Assembly: GCF_028207065.1 (NCBI RefSeq)
Contig: NZ_JAQLFP010000045.1
Span: 1-10,711, forward strand
Direction: 5' to 3'
Source: Collinsella aerofaciens
GTDB taxonomy: Bacteria; Actinomycetota; Coriobacteriia; Coriobacteriales; Coriobacteriaceae
DNA length: 10,711 nucleotides
This document shows, piece by piece, positions 1 through 7,018 of this stretch. Positions within the stretch are counted from its first letter, which is position 1; each line of letters starts with the position of its first letter. The notes beneath the pieces are model-generated. The model did no database searches, had not been told where the DNA came from, and saw only the letters and a program-made list of their open reading frames with translations. Position numbers and translations under genes: made by a program.

Positions 1-87
1 CTGATGGTGTCGACGTCAATGGTATACGGGCGCATCATCGACGTCTTCAATACAGACAATATCAGTGCGGAATGTTTGCAAGACTAA
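1..87 (+). CDS. 3' end of an upstream gene (partial, unidentified)
   Basis: Frame 1 is open from the first base to a TAA at 85-87 and gives 28 residues ending in ...NTDNISAECLQD. The composition (mixed hydrophobic start, polar end) looks like a plausible protein C-terminus. A GC-rich hairpin lies 31 bases beyond the stop, as expected after a gene. Frame 3 is also open, to about 140, but its translation is rich in Arg, Pro and Gly and looks less natural. The fragment is too short to name a family, and the gene body lies outside the window. Confidence 0.35.
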   Translation: MMVSTSMVYGRIIDVFNTDNISAECLQD

Positions 88-118
88 ACCCCGGTCCCCG
101 CTGCGTTGACGTTGCCGT

Positions 119-154
119 GACCCTGGCCGGCCGCTTCTAGCGGGCCGCCGGGTC
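119..154 (+). terminator. Imperfect GC-rich hairpin, possible terminator
   Basis: GACCC (119-123) pairs with GGGTC (150-154). Inside it, 125-134 pairs with 140-149 with two mismatches, around a TTCTA loop, and T124 is bulged. The stem is strong, but no T-run follows on either strand, so it is not a textbook intrinsic terminator. It sits between the probable end of the upstream frame and the DUF1593 gene, so it could end upstream transcription or be part of the leader of the next gene. Confidence 0.35.
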
Positions 155-217
155 GGTGGCGATGGGGGCGTGGGTCCCGTCTTGCCTTGCGCGTAACTGG
201 CTGAAATTATTTTGGTT

Positions 218-221
218 GGAG
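218..221 (+). promoter_or_regulatory. Ribosome binding site that fixes the DUF1593 start
   Basis: GGAG is followed by an 8-base spacer to the ATG at 230. An in-frame TTG at 212 would give six more residues but lies upstream of this site and has no Shine-Dalgarno of its own, so the ATG is preferred. Confidence 0.6.
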
Positions 222-229
222 CTTTGCTT

Positions 230-1741
230 ATGTCTCAAAATTTGACTCGGGTGATTGTTACTACCGATATGGAAGTCGATGATATGAACTCACTTGTTCA
301 TTTGGCTCTGTATCTTAATTTGCTTGATGTGCAGGCTGTGGTGTATACGGCTTCGCAGTATCACTTTCTTGGGGATGGAGTTCATACGCTCGGCGAGGTG
401 AATTCGCATTGGCGGACCAAGGGTGTGCGCTCCTATACCTGGGATGTTGTGCCTCATGAGCCCGATCCGCTGGCCGGCGAGCTTCGCGAGTATCGGCCTT
501 TTCCCGAGCATTGGATCGAAAGTCTTTGGAGCAACGAATACGCCCAGGCTTGGCCGCAGCTGCAGGCCAATGCCGTTGCCGCCGGCGAGCCGTCCTTCCC
601 CACGCCCGCACAGATGATTGAGCGTACGTTTGTGGGAAATGTTGCTTTTGAGGGTGATGTGACTGAGGAGACGCCCGGTTCGCGCGTCATCGCCGATGCC
701 ATCATGGACGACGACCCCCGCACGCTGTGGCTGCTCAGCTGGGGTGGTATGAATACGATCGTTCGCGCCCTCATGAGTATTGCCGAGCGCTATCGCGCCA
801 CGCCCGAGTGGCCCGCCGTGCAGCAGCAGGTCTATCAGAAGGTGCGCGTGATGGGCGTTGCCGATGGCGTGGGACAGGACAACTCGTGGCTCGACCATGG
901 GCGCGAGCTCTTTCCCGAGCTCATCTTTTGGCGTACGCCCTATATGTATGGCAACTATTTCGACGCCAAAACAGCTCAGCCCGATACGCTGCCGCTGTTT
1001 AAGGCTCCCTGGCCTAAGCGGAATCTCACGCAGGGCAACGGACCCCTCATGGCACGCTATATGCTCTATGGCGATGGCAGGGTCTACGAAAACGAGCCCG
1101 AGCGCTTTCAGTTTGGCAAGCATGCCCGTCTGGATTGGGGCCTAGAAGGCATGCCCGCAGTGCAGTTTGAGCGCGGCGATTTTATGGCCGAAGGCGACAG
1201 CATGACCTATATTCCGCTGCTTCCGTTTGGCCTGCGCGGTATCGACGACCGCGACTTCGATACGCTGCTGGGCCGCATGTTTCTTGATGGACACCCCGAT
1301 GCGAGCGCGCCCGCCGGTTTTGCCGCCATCGGCACGCCCGCAGACGACAATCCCAATCCCTACCTGCGCGCCTATCAGGAAGACTTTGCCGCCCGCGCGC
1401 AATGGTGCGCCCATGATCCGGCAGCCTGTTCGCATCCGGCACATGTTGTCGAGGTCACGGCCGACCGCAGCGTCGCAGCCGGCGAGCGCGTCGACCTTAC
1501 AGCGACCATCGTCGACCCCGACGACAAGGGCTTCGATGCACATTGGGATGTGACCGTAGACCCATCGAGCTATGCAGGCGTCCAGGATCTGTCGATGTGG
1601 CAAGAATGCACGGTAGACACCGCTTTCGTCGTGCCCGCCGACGCACGACCCGGCGACCGCTTTGTGCTCACCCTCACCGTGCAGACGCACGTCGAGCGCC
1701 CCTGTACCCGCTACGCCCAGGTCGCCGTGACCGTCGCGTAA
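230..1741 (+). CDS. DUF1593 (Sde182-type, nucleoside hydrolase-like) protein
   Basis: This 503-residue protein matches the DUF1593 family, whose N-terminal fold is related to inosine-uridine nucleoside hydrolases. Visible motifs are VIVTTDMEVDD near residues 8-18 (Asp13, Asp17, Asp18, matching the metal/ribose-binding Asp cluster of nucleoside hydrolases), WLLSWGGMNTI around 167-177, and GQDNSWLDHGRELFPEL around 214-231; the last two are typical of DUF1593. From about residue 405 to the end is a beta-rich, Ig-like region, as in Sde182 C-terminal domains. Family members are often linked to polysaccharide-degrading bacteria, but the substrate is not established. No signal peptide is visible, so the protein is probably cytoplasmic, unlike many secreted relatives. 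The first 150-200 bases use more A/T-ending codons than the rest. It stands alone: a 166-base gap with repeats separates it from the next operon. The family call is fairly sure; hydrolase activity is inference. Confidence 0.85.
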   Translation: MSQNLTRVIVTTDMEVDDMNSLVHLALYLNLLDVQAVVYTASQYHFLGDGVHTLGEVNSHWRTKGVRSYTWDVVPHEPDPLAGELREYRPFPEHWIESLWSNEYAQAWPQLQANAVAAGEPSFPTPAQMIERTFVGNVAFEGDVTEETPGSRVIADAIMDDDPRTLWLLSWGGMNTIVRALMSIAERYRATPEWPAVQQQVYQKVRVMGVADGVGQDNSWLDHGRELFPELIFWRTPYMYGNYFDAKTAQPDTLPLFKAPWPKRNLTQGNGPLMARYMLYGDGRVYENEPERFQFGKHARLDWGLEGMPAVQFERGDFMAEGDSMTYIPLLPFGLRGIDDRDFDTLLGRMFLDGHPDASAPAGFAAIGTPADDNPNPYLRAYQEDFAARAQWCAHDPAACSHPAHVVEVTADRSVAAGERVDLTATIVDPDDKGFDAHWDVTVDPSSYAGVQDLSMWQECTVDTAFVVPADARPGDRFVLTLTVQTHVERPCTRYAQVAVTVA

Positions 1742-1767
1742 CAAGCTGCAGCGCCAATAATTCGACA

Positions 1768-1790
1768 AAGTGCGTCCCCAATGAGTAGGA
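1768..1790 (+). repeat. Short dispersed repeat, GTCCCCAATGA type (copy 1)
   Basis: The core GTCCCCAATGAGTA (1774-1787) recurs near the right end as GTCCCCAGCGACTA (10469-10482) and GTCCCCAATGACTA (10496-10509). The flanks also agree: AAGTGC before this copy and AAGAAC before the copy at 10496. All copies are intergenic and in the same orientation. This looks like a dispersed intergenic repeat, possibly REP-like or the remnant of a small element; the family assignment is inference. Confidence 0.5.
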
Positions 1791-1795
1791 AAAAT

Positions 1796-1810
1796 GGGCC
1801 ATGTGTCCCA
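1796..1810 (+). repeat. Second short repeat, GGGCCA-N2-TGTCCCA (copy 1)
   Basis: GGGCCATGTGTCCCA here matches GGGCCACATGTCCCA at 10432-10446 in 13 of 15 positions. In both places it lies within about 50 bases of a GTCCCCA repeat, but the order is reversed: it follows that repeat here and precedes it at the right end. This suggests the two motifs belong to one repeat family. Confidence 0.4.
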
Positions 1811-1861
1811 GTTGTGGAGACTCGTTGAGCCGTCTGGGTATCGTGAAAGATCGCGCACTCC

Positions 1862-1899
1862 CCCATCATCAAAAGTGACACACGCTACCAGTTGATGGG
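1862..1899 (+). promoter_or_regulatory. Possible hairpin covering the ribosome binding site
   Basis: CCCATCA (1862-1868) is complementary to TGATGGG (1893-1899). The right arm overlaps the GGGAGG ribosome binding site (1897-1902) of the DUF4428 gene. A 7-bp stem across a 24-base loop is weak, so any translational control of the operon is speculative. No convincing -35/-10 pair was found in this gap. Confidence 0.2.
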
Positions 1900-1907
1900 A
1901 GGCAGCC

Positions 1908-2645
1908 ATGGGCTTCTTTGACAAGATGTTCGAGAAGAAAGAGTGCGCGATTTGCGGTACCGAGCTGGGACTTCTAGGTAAGACAAAAATCAATGAAGGC
2001 TACCTGTGCAAAGAGTGCGCCGGCAAGCTCTCCCCCTACTTTCACGGCTATCGCTCCAGCACCGCGGACGATATCCGCGAGCAGCTCGCCTACCGCGAGG
2101 CCAACGCCGAGCGTCTGGCGTCGTTCAACCCCACGCGCACGCTTTCTGCCGGGCGCACCAATATTATGCTCGATGAGGACGCGGGCCTGCTGATCATCAC
2201 CTCGCAGAGCCGCTGGCGCGACGCCAATCCCGACATCATCGAGTTCTCGCAGGTACTCGGCTGCGATATGGATATCGACGAGCATCGCACCGAAATCTAT
2301 CGCGAGACCAAGGACGGCGAGCGCGAGAGCTACAACCCGCCGCGCTACGACCTGGATTACGACTTTAATCTGACCATTCACGTCAACACGCCGTACTTTA
2401 CCGAGATCAACCTGCGCGTAAACGACTCCACCATCGATCAGCGCGGCTCCATCGAATACCGCGAGGCCAAGCGCCAGGCAACCGAAGTCCGCGACGCGCT
2501 GGTGCAGCTGCGCCAGGAGACGCGCGACAGCGTCGTGGCCGCCAAGGCCCCCAAGACCGCGGTGACCTGCCCCTTCTGCGGAGCCACCACCATTCCCGAT
2601 GCCAGTGGGCGCTGCGAATACTGCGGCGGCGCCATCGGCGCATAG
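1908..2645 (+). CDS. DUF4428 domain protein with N- and C-terminal zinc ribbons
   Basis: This is a 245-residue soluble protein with a zinc-binding site at each end. The N-terminal unit has Cys13, Cys16, Cys34 and Cys37 in the CxICG...GYLCKEC pattern typical of DUF4428. The C-terminal unit has Cys221, Cys224, Cys236 and Cys239 (CPFCG...CEYCGG). Between them, about 80-180 looks beta-rich (RTNIMLDEDAGLLIITS, then an FNLTIHVNTPYF stretch), and about 182-210 is a charged helix. No membrane segment or signal is seen. The ATG at 1908 is preceded by GGGAGG at 5 bases. It is the first gene of a probable operon; the next starts 24 bases after its stop. The family has no settled biochemical role. Its place beside two other zinc-ribbon genes suggests a shared membrane-associated complex, which is inference. 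Confidence 0.85.
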   Translation: MGFFDKMFEKKECAICGTELGLLGKTKINEGYLCKECAGKLSPYFHGYRSSTADDIREQLAYREANAERLASFNPTRTLSAGRTNIMLDEDAGLLIITSQSRWRDANPDIIEFSQVLGCDMDIDEHRTEIYRETKDGERESYNPPRYDLDYDFNLTIHVNTPYFTEINLRVNDSTIDQRGSIEYREAKRQATEVRDALVQLRQETRDSVVAAKAPKTAVTCPFCGATTIPDASGRCEYCGGAIGA

Positions 2646-2669
2646 CCTCCGGCACGGAAAGGACCGATC

Positions 2670-3992
2670 ATGGCCTTCGAGAGCGTTAACTATCAGTGCC
2701 CTGCCTGCGGTGGTCCCCTGCATTTTGCCAGCGCCGAGCAAAAGCTTGTCTGCGACTACTGTGACTCACGCTTTGAAGTCGAAGAAGTCGAGGCCCTCTA
2801 TCGCGAGCGCCAGGACAAGGCAGATGCCAAAGCCGATGCCGCAGCCGCAGCTCCCAAACCTGCTGCCGACGATGCCGTGCAGAAGCTCGCCCAAAACGCC
2901 GGCTACATCTGCTCGTCGTGCGGCGCCGAGCTCGTGTCCGACGGCACCGTCGCCGTCACCACCTGCCCGTACTGCGGTAACTCCGCCGTGGCGCCCGGCC
3001 AGCTCTCTGGCGACTTCTCGCCCGACCTGGTGATTCCGTTTAAGCTCGGGCGCGACGACGTCACGGCCGCACTCAAGGAACACTACAAGGGCAAAATCTT
3101 GCTGCCCAAGAGCTTTGTCACCGGCAACCACATCAACGAGGTCCAAGGTGTCTACGTGCCGTTTTGGCTCTACGGTGCCCGCGTTGACGGCGAAGTGTAC
3201 TTTGACGCGACCAACGAGACCGTGACCGAGGAATCCGACCGCACCGTCACGACCACCGACCACTACGATGCCTACCGCAAGGGCAATATCTCGTTTAAGC
3301 GCGTGCCCGTCGACGGATCGTCCAAGATGCCCGACGGCCACATGGACGCCATCGAGCCGTTTGACTACGACGCGCTGCGTCCGTTCTCGGTCGCATATAT
3401 GCCCGGCTACATCGCCAACCGTTACGACGAGGACTGCGAGACCTGCAAGGCGCGCGCCGAGCGCCGTATGGAAGAAAGCACGATCTCGGCCCTGCGCGAG
3501 ACTGTCGTCGACGAATACGACGATGCCACGGTCGAAAGCAAGCAGCTCGACTACACCTGGGAAGACAGCGACTACGCCCTGTTCCCCGTCTGGATGCTCT
3601 CCACCTCGTGGAACGGCAAGAGCTACCTGTTTGCCATGAACGGCCAGACCGGCCGCTTGGTCGGCGAGCTCCCCTGTTCCAAGCCCAAGCTCGCCATCGC
3701 CTCGGTGCTGTTCTTTGTGATCGGATTTGTCCTCTCCCAGATTCTCTTTATGGGCGAGAACGCCTTCGATCCAGATTACCTCACCTTCGATGTCGAGGGC
3801 ATTCTCATCAACATCATCGCGCCGCTGATCATCGTGATTATCGGAGACGTGCTACTGGTAGGCCAGCTCAAGACGGCCAACGAGGCCGCCCACGCCGACG
3901 AGTACTGCGGCGAGCTCGACCTGACCGAGAAGCACGACACCTTCAGCCACACCGAGACCACCGTTGTCATGAAAGACGACAAGGACGACTAA
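2670..3992 (+). CDS. TFIIB-type zinc-ribbon membrane protein, YdjG-like
   Basis: This 440-residue protein has two N-terminal four-cysteine ribbons: Cys10/13/28/31 (YQCPACGG...CDYC) and Cys81/84/99/102 (YICSSCGAEL...CPYCGN), joined by an Ala/Lys/Asp-rich linker (about 45-75). The central region includes VIPFKLGRDDVTAALKEHYK and GVYVPFWLYGARVDG, which I associate with the zinc-ribbon/YdjG group. After TSWNGKSYLFAMNGQTGRLVGELP come two hydrophobic segments, about 340-362 and 377-398, then an acidic cytoplasmic tail. The predicted topology is a large cytoplasmic domain anchored by two C-terminal helices. AAAGGA lies 6 bases before the ATG. In Bacillus subtilis a protein of this type sits with an SPFH protein and PspA, and the SPFH gene follows here. 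It may form the membrane platform for that partner, which is inference. The ribbon is TFIIB-type by sequence only, so a transcription role is unlikely. Confidence 0.85.
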   Translation: MAFESVNYQCPACGGPLHFASAEQKLVCDYCDSRFEVEEVEALYRERQDKADAKADAAAAAPKPAADDAVQKLAQNAGYICSSCGAELVSDGTVAVTTCPYCGNSAVAPGQLSGDFSPDLVIPFKLGRDDVTAALKEHYKGKILLPKSFVTGNHINEVQGVYVPFWLYGARVDGEVYFDATNETVTEESDRTVTTTDHYDAYRKGNISFKRVPVDGSSKMPDGHMDAIEPFDYDALRPFSVAYMPGYIANRYDEDCETCKARAERRMEESTISALRETVVDEYDDATVESKQLDYTWEDSDYALFPVWMLSTSWNGKSYLFAMNGQTGRLVGELPCSKPKLAIASVLFFVIGFVLSQILFMGENAFDPDYLTFDVEGILINIIAPLIIVIIGDVLLVGQLKTANEAAHADEYCGELDLTEKHDTFSHTETTVVMKDDKDD

Positions 3993-4040
3993 GCAATCCG
4001 ACCAATACCACCCGGCCTTTGACGAGAAAGGAAGATCACC

Positions 4041-5282
4041 ATGGGACTCTTGAAAGCTGGATTGGGAGCTGCCGGCGGCGTCATGGCCGACCAGTGGAAG
4101 GAATTTATCTACTGCGAATCGATGCCTGCTGACGTCTTGGCCTGCAAGGGCAGCAAACGCACCGGTGGCCGCAGCTCCAACACGCGCGGCGAGGACAACG
4201 TCATCTCCAACGGCTCGGTCATCGCCGTCAACGACGGCCAGGGCATGCTCGTGGTGCAAAACGGTAAGATCATCGAAGTCGCGCTGGAGCCCGGTGAGTT
4301 CGTCTTCGATACCGGCAGCGAGCCGAGCGTCTTTAGCGGCAACCTGGGCGATTCCATCAAGGAGACCTTCGCCAATATCGGCAGCCGCTTTACCTTTGGC
4401 GGCGACGCGGGCAAGGACCAGCGTGTCTACTTCATCAACACCAAGGAGATCATCGGCAACAAGTACGGCACCGCCTCGCCTGTGCCCTTCCGCGTGGTCG
4501 ATAACAACATTGGCCTGGACGTCGACATCTCCGTGCGTTGCAACGGCGAGTATTCGTACCGCATCACCAACCCGCTGCTGTTCTACACCAACGTATGCGG
4601 CAACGTGACCGATAGCTACACGCGCGACAAGATCGACAGCCAGCTTAAGTCCGAGCTTCTCACCGCCCTGCAGCCCGCCTTCGCCAAGATCTCGGAGATG
4701 GGCATCCGCTACAGCGCCATCCCCGGCCACACCACCGAGCTCGCTCGTGCGCTCAACGAGGTCCTCTCTGCCGACTGGCGCGACCTGCGCGGTGTCGAGA
4801 TCGTGAGCTTTGGCGTCAACTCCATCGCAGCCTCGCAAGAAGACGAGCAGATGATCAAGGACCTGCAGAAGGCCGCAGTCATGCGCGATCCCACCATGGC
4901 GGCAGCCAACATTGCCAGCGCCCAGAGCGACGCAATGCGCGCGGCAGCCGCCAATCCCAACGGCGCGATGGCAGGCTTTATGGGCATGGGCATGGCAGGT
5001 GGCATGGGCGGCATGAACGCCAGCCAGCTGTTCGCCGCCGGCCAGGCACAGCAGCAGGCCGCCCCGCAGCCGGCTCCGGCACCCGCTCCCGCACCGGCTC
5101 CTGCCGCTGCTCCCGCGGCCGGCACATGGACCTGCAGCTGCGGCGCCACCAACACCGGCAAGTTCTGCTCCGAGTGTGGCAGTCCCGCACCCGCCCCGGC
5201 ACCGGCCAAGTGGTTCTGCCCCAACTGCGGCAGCGAAAACGGCGGCAAGTTCTGCAGCAACTGCGGAACGCCCAGGCCCTAG
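4041..5282 (+). CDS. SPFH domain protein with C-terminal zinc ribbons, YdjI-like
   Basis: This 413-residue protein has an SPFH/band-7-like domain over roughly residues 20-290 (DQWKEFIYCESMPADVLACKG near the start, then SNGSVIAVNDGQGMLVVQNG and EPGEFVFDTGSEPS). This form is the one often labelled 'virion core protein' in databases. It has no N-terminal membrane helix, unlike flotillins, so it probably reaches the membrane through a partner. A Met/Gly-rich stretch (about 312-332) and an Ala/Pro linker (about 344-361) lead to two ribbons: Cys365/367/376/379 and Cys393/396/405/408. The first has CxC rather than CxxC at its first knuckle. AAAGGA lies 8 bases before the ATG; the gap from the previous stop is 48 bases. 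The Bacillus subtilis homologue type, YdjI, links PspA to the membrane and acts with YdjG. No PspA gene is in this window, so the partner here is unknown. Confidence 0.88.
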   Translation: MGLLKAGLGAAGGVMADQWKEFIYCESMPADVLACKGSKRTGGRSSNTRGEDNVISNGSVIAVNDGQGMLVVQNGKIIEVALEPGEFVFDTGSEPSVFSGNLGDSIKETFANIGSRFTFGGDAGKDQRVYFINTKEIIGNKYGTASPVPFRVVDNNIGLDVDISVRCNGEYSYRITNPLLFYTNVCGNVTDSYTRDKIDSQLKSELLTALQPAFAKISEMGIRYSAIPGHTTELARALNEVLSADWRDLRGVEIVSFGVNSIAASQEDEQMIKDLQKAAVMRDPTMAAANIASAQSDAMRAAAANPNGAMAGFMGMGMAGGMGGMNASQLFAAGQAQQQAAPQPAPAPAPAPAPAAAPAAGTWTCSCGATNTGKFCSECGSPAPAPAPAKWFCPNCGSENGGKFCSNCGTPRP

Positions 5283-5350
5283 CCCCTCTATCTGGTAATT
5301 GGCGAGGGATCCGCCACCCCCGCATTTGCTTCTATGGGTTTTTATACAAG

Positions 5351-5357
5351 AAGGAGG
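5351..5357 (+). promoter_or_regulatory. Strong ribosome binding site for the lipoprotein gene
   Basis: AAGGAGG, 5 bases before the ATG at 5363, is the best Shine-Dalgarno in the window. It fixes the start. The frame is open upstream to 5126, but that part overlaps the SPFH gene and is not coding. The ATG also places a lipoprotein signal directly at the N-terminus. Confidence 0.8.
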
Positions 5358-5362
5358 ACACC

Positions 5363-6202
5363 ATGAAGACAACGTTCAAAAAGTCCGTACTCGCATTTTT
5401 GACATGCGTCCTGGCGCTCGCCTTTGCCCTCACGGGCTGCAGCGGCGGCAAAGACCCCAAGGCCAACTTTGTCGGCAGCTGGAAGCTCTCGGGTGGAACC
5501 ACGGAGGGCGAAGAGCTGACCGATGAGTATATGGATATGTTCGAGGAATGGGGCATCAGCTGCATCTTGGTCCTGGACGAAGACGGCACGGGCAGCCTCG
5601 ATTTGTTCTCCGAAGTTTCCGACCTAAAGTGGGAGGCCAAGGACGCTACCACCGCGAGTATCACCGTCGACAAGGAGACGACCGACGTGAAGCTCGAGGA
5701 CGGCAAGCTTGTCCTTGAGGACGGCGAGGACAAGCTCATCTTTAGCAAGTCCGATAAGGACCTATCCGGTACCGTGAAGAAGGATCGCGAGGCCGCCGAG
5801 AAGGAAGAGGAAGTCGAGGAGGCCGTCGAAGACGGCGATGTCCAGAGCGTCGAAATCTCCCCCGCCGTCACCGTCGCCGATGACGATCTGTGCACCATCA
5901 CCATCACCGAGAAGTTCCAGGACGACTGGGGCGACATCGGCTTTGTCGTCAACATCACCAACAAGAGCGACAAGGACCTGACCTTCTACGCTCCCACCGG
6001 CAAGACAAACGTCAACGGCACCATGAAGGAAGCCTGGTTCTCGGCCCACCTGATGCCCGGCACCAACGCCACCGAAGAGTTCACCTTCTCGAAGGGCACG
6101 CTTGACAGCTTCGACAGCCTGGTCAACACGACCATCGGCATCGACGCCTACCTGACCGATTCCTACGAGGACGTCGCCTCCTACAGCGCAACCATCGCGT
6201 AG
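5363..6202 (+). CDS. Putative lipoprotein, two domains with an acidic linker
   Basis: This 279-residue protein begins with a lysine-containing n-region, a hydrophobic core (about 8-22) and a lipobox LTGC with the modifiable Cys26, so it should be lipidated and anchored on the outer face of the membrane. The N-terminal part (about 35-130) starts FVGSWKLSG and resembles lipocalin-like or beta-rich domains with repeated short strands. A highly charged Glu/Lys segment follows (about 136-160). The C-terminal part (about 165-279) is beta-rich (CTITITEKF, GFVVNITNKSDKDLTFYAP), like the Ig-like extracellular domains (DUF4352/DUF5067 type) common in Gram-positive lipoproteins; that assignment is tentative. 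It lies 80 bases after the SPFH gene and before the strong terminator, so it is probably last in the operon, although an own promoter in the gap cannot be excluded. Binding partner and function are unknown. Confidence 0.8.
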   Translation: MKTTFKKSVLAFLTCVLALAFALTGCSGGKDPKANFVGSWKLSGGTTEGEELTDEYMDMFEEWGISCILVLDEDGTGSLDLFSEVSDLKWEAKDATTASITVDKETTDVKLEDGKLVLEDGEDKLIFSKSDKDLSGTVKKDREAAEKEEEVEEAVEDGDVQSVEISPAVTVADDDLCTITITEKFQDDWGDIGFVVNITNKSDKDLTFYAPTGKTNVNGTMKEAWFSAHLMPGTNATEEFTFSKGTLDSFDSLVNTTIGIDAYLTDSYEDVASYSATIA

Positions 6203-6250
6203 CGGTAGACCACGACAGCCGCGGATTGGCGGACACATCCGCGCACACCA

Positions 6251-6292
6251 GACGGGGCCGCAGGAGTTGATCCTGCGGCCCCGTCGCTTTTA
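6251..6292 (+). terminator. Intrinsic terminator of the plus-strand operon
   Basis: A perfect 15-bp stem (6251-6265 with 6271-6285) has a GTTGA loop and is followed by GCTTTTAT. It is GC-rich and lies 48 bases after the lipoprotein stop. A weaker 7-bp hairpin (6220-6226 with 6237-6243) precedes it. Confidence 0.85.
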
Positions 6293-6317
6293 TGCCGACA
6301 GCACTGCCCATACAAGC

Positions 6318-6358
6318 AGGCCGCCCGCCGTTTTTAGATGCGAAACGGTGGGCGGCCT
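6318..6358 (-). terminator. Terminator of the response-regulator operon
   Basis: A 16-bp stem (6318-6333 with 6343-6358, one G-T wobble on one strand) has a 9-base loop. It lies 36 bases beyond the minus-strand response-regulator stop. On the minus strand the tail reads GCTTGTATGG, only modestly T-rich; on the plus strand the tail is ATCTTTG. It may work in both directions as a barrier between the convergent operons. Confidence 0.7.
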
Positions 6359-6394
6359 ATCTTTGCGGCGCCGGAACACGGGTGAGCGCGTCGA

Positions 6395-7018
6395 TTACGG
6401 GCGCTCCATGTTGGGAACGATGCTGCCCTCGGTCACCGCGCGCACGGCCAGGCGCATGATGTTGTCGTAGCCGGTCTTGTTGAGAATCTCCGAGATGCGG
6501 CGTTTGATGGTGCCCTCGCTCATAAACAGCTCGGCCGCAATCTCGCGGCGGCTTTTACCCTCGCAGGCAAGGCGCAAGATCGACAGCTCGACATCGTCGA
6601 GGGCCGCCGTGCCGGAGAAGATGCTCTCGGGCGGCTTGGGAAACGTGCAGTAACCCGCCAGCGTGGAGCGCATCACGGCGAACAGCTCGTCGATACCGAC
6701 GTTCTTGTACACAAAGCTGTCGACGCCCGCCTCGCGCGCCTGGTCCACAAAGGTGATCTCGGGCATACCCGTCATGATGATGACGCGACACTCGGGCAGT
6801 TGTTCTTTGATGCGCGCCGCCGCCACGATGCCGTTGGAATCGTGCTCGGTGCACACATCCATCAGTATCATGTCCGGACGCTCCTTGAGCACAACGTCCA
6901 AGGCATCCGAGGCGTCGGCGATCGCGGCGACAACGGTCATGTCGGGCTGGTCGCCCACGGAACGCGCCAGGCTCTCGCGCAAGATAGCCTGGTCTTCGAC
7001 GATTAACACGCGGATCAT
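6395..7018 (-). CDS. NarL/FixJ-family response regulator with LuxR-type HTH
   Basis: This 207-residue protein has a receiver domain at residues 1-120 and a LuxR-type helix-turn-helix at about 140-196. Receiver residues are complete: Glu8/Asp9 for the metal, Asp54 (MILMDVC) as phosphoacceptor, Thr83 (IIMTGMP) and Lys105 (FVYKN). The HTH includes ELSILRLACEGKSRREIAAEL and the recognition helix region SEGTIKRRISEILNKTG. It should be a transcription factor activated by phosphorylation from the kinase encoded just upstream in the same operon. AAAGGAG lies 6 bases before the ATG. The start codon overlaps the kinase stop by 4 bases (ATGA), which implies translational coupling. The helix carries KRRI where many relatives have KNHI/KTHI, so its DNA site may differ. 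Its targets are unknown; autoregulation is possible. The call is secure at family level. Confidence 0.95.
   Translation of the reverse strand: MIRVLIVEDQAILRESLARSVGDQPDMTVVAAIADASDALDVVLKERPDMILMDVCTEHDSNGIVAAARIKEQLPECRVIIMTGMPEITFVDQAREAGVDSFVYKNVGIDELFAVMRSTLAGYCTFPKPPESIFSGTAALDDVELSILRLACEGKSRREIAAELFMSEGTIKRRISEILNKTGYDNIMRLAVRAVTEGSIVPNMERP

Noticed and set aside
290..1123. A 277-codon minus-strand frame inside the DUF1593 gene
   Set aside because: It is antisense to a coherent DUF1593 reading frame and its translation has no family features.
1142..2741. Minus-strand open frames (1142-1993 and 1974-2741) over the DUF1593 and DUF4428 genes
   Set aside because: Both cross plus-strand genes with clear motifs and ribosome binding sites. 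Their own translations show no domain and no good start signal.
5066..5122. GC-rich repetitive stretch in the SPFH gene
   Set aside because: It is simply the DNA of the Ala/Pro linker before the zinc ribbons, which is a normal flexible linker.
5126..5362. Upstream extension of the lipoprotein frame into the SPFH gene
   Set aside because: It overlaps the zinc-ribbon end of the SPFH protein in another frame. The ATG at 5363 has a near-perfect ribosome binding site and places a lipoprotein signal at the N-terminus.
5283..5362. TATACA at 5343-5348 as a promoter for the lipoprotein gene
   Set aside because: No reasonable -35 box lies at 16-18 bases, and the box is so close to the ribosome binding site that a start there would remove or truncate it.
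3852..5372. A 506-codon open frame on the minus strand across the SPFH gene
   Set aside because: It is antisense to well-supported zinc-ribbon and SPFH coding sequence. Its translation is low-complexity Gly/Ala/Val/Arg with no recognisable domain, and long antisense frames are common in GC-rich genes.
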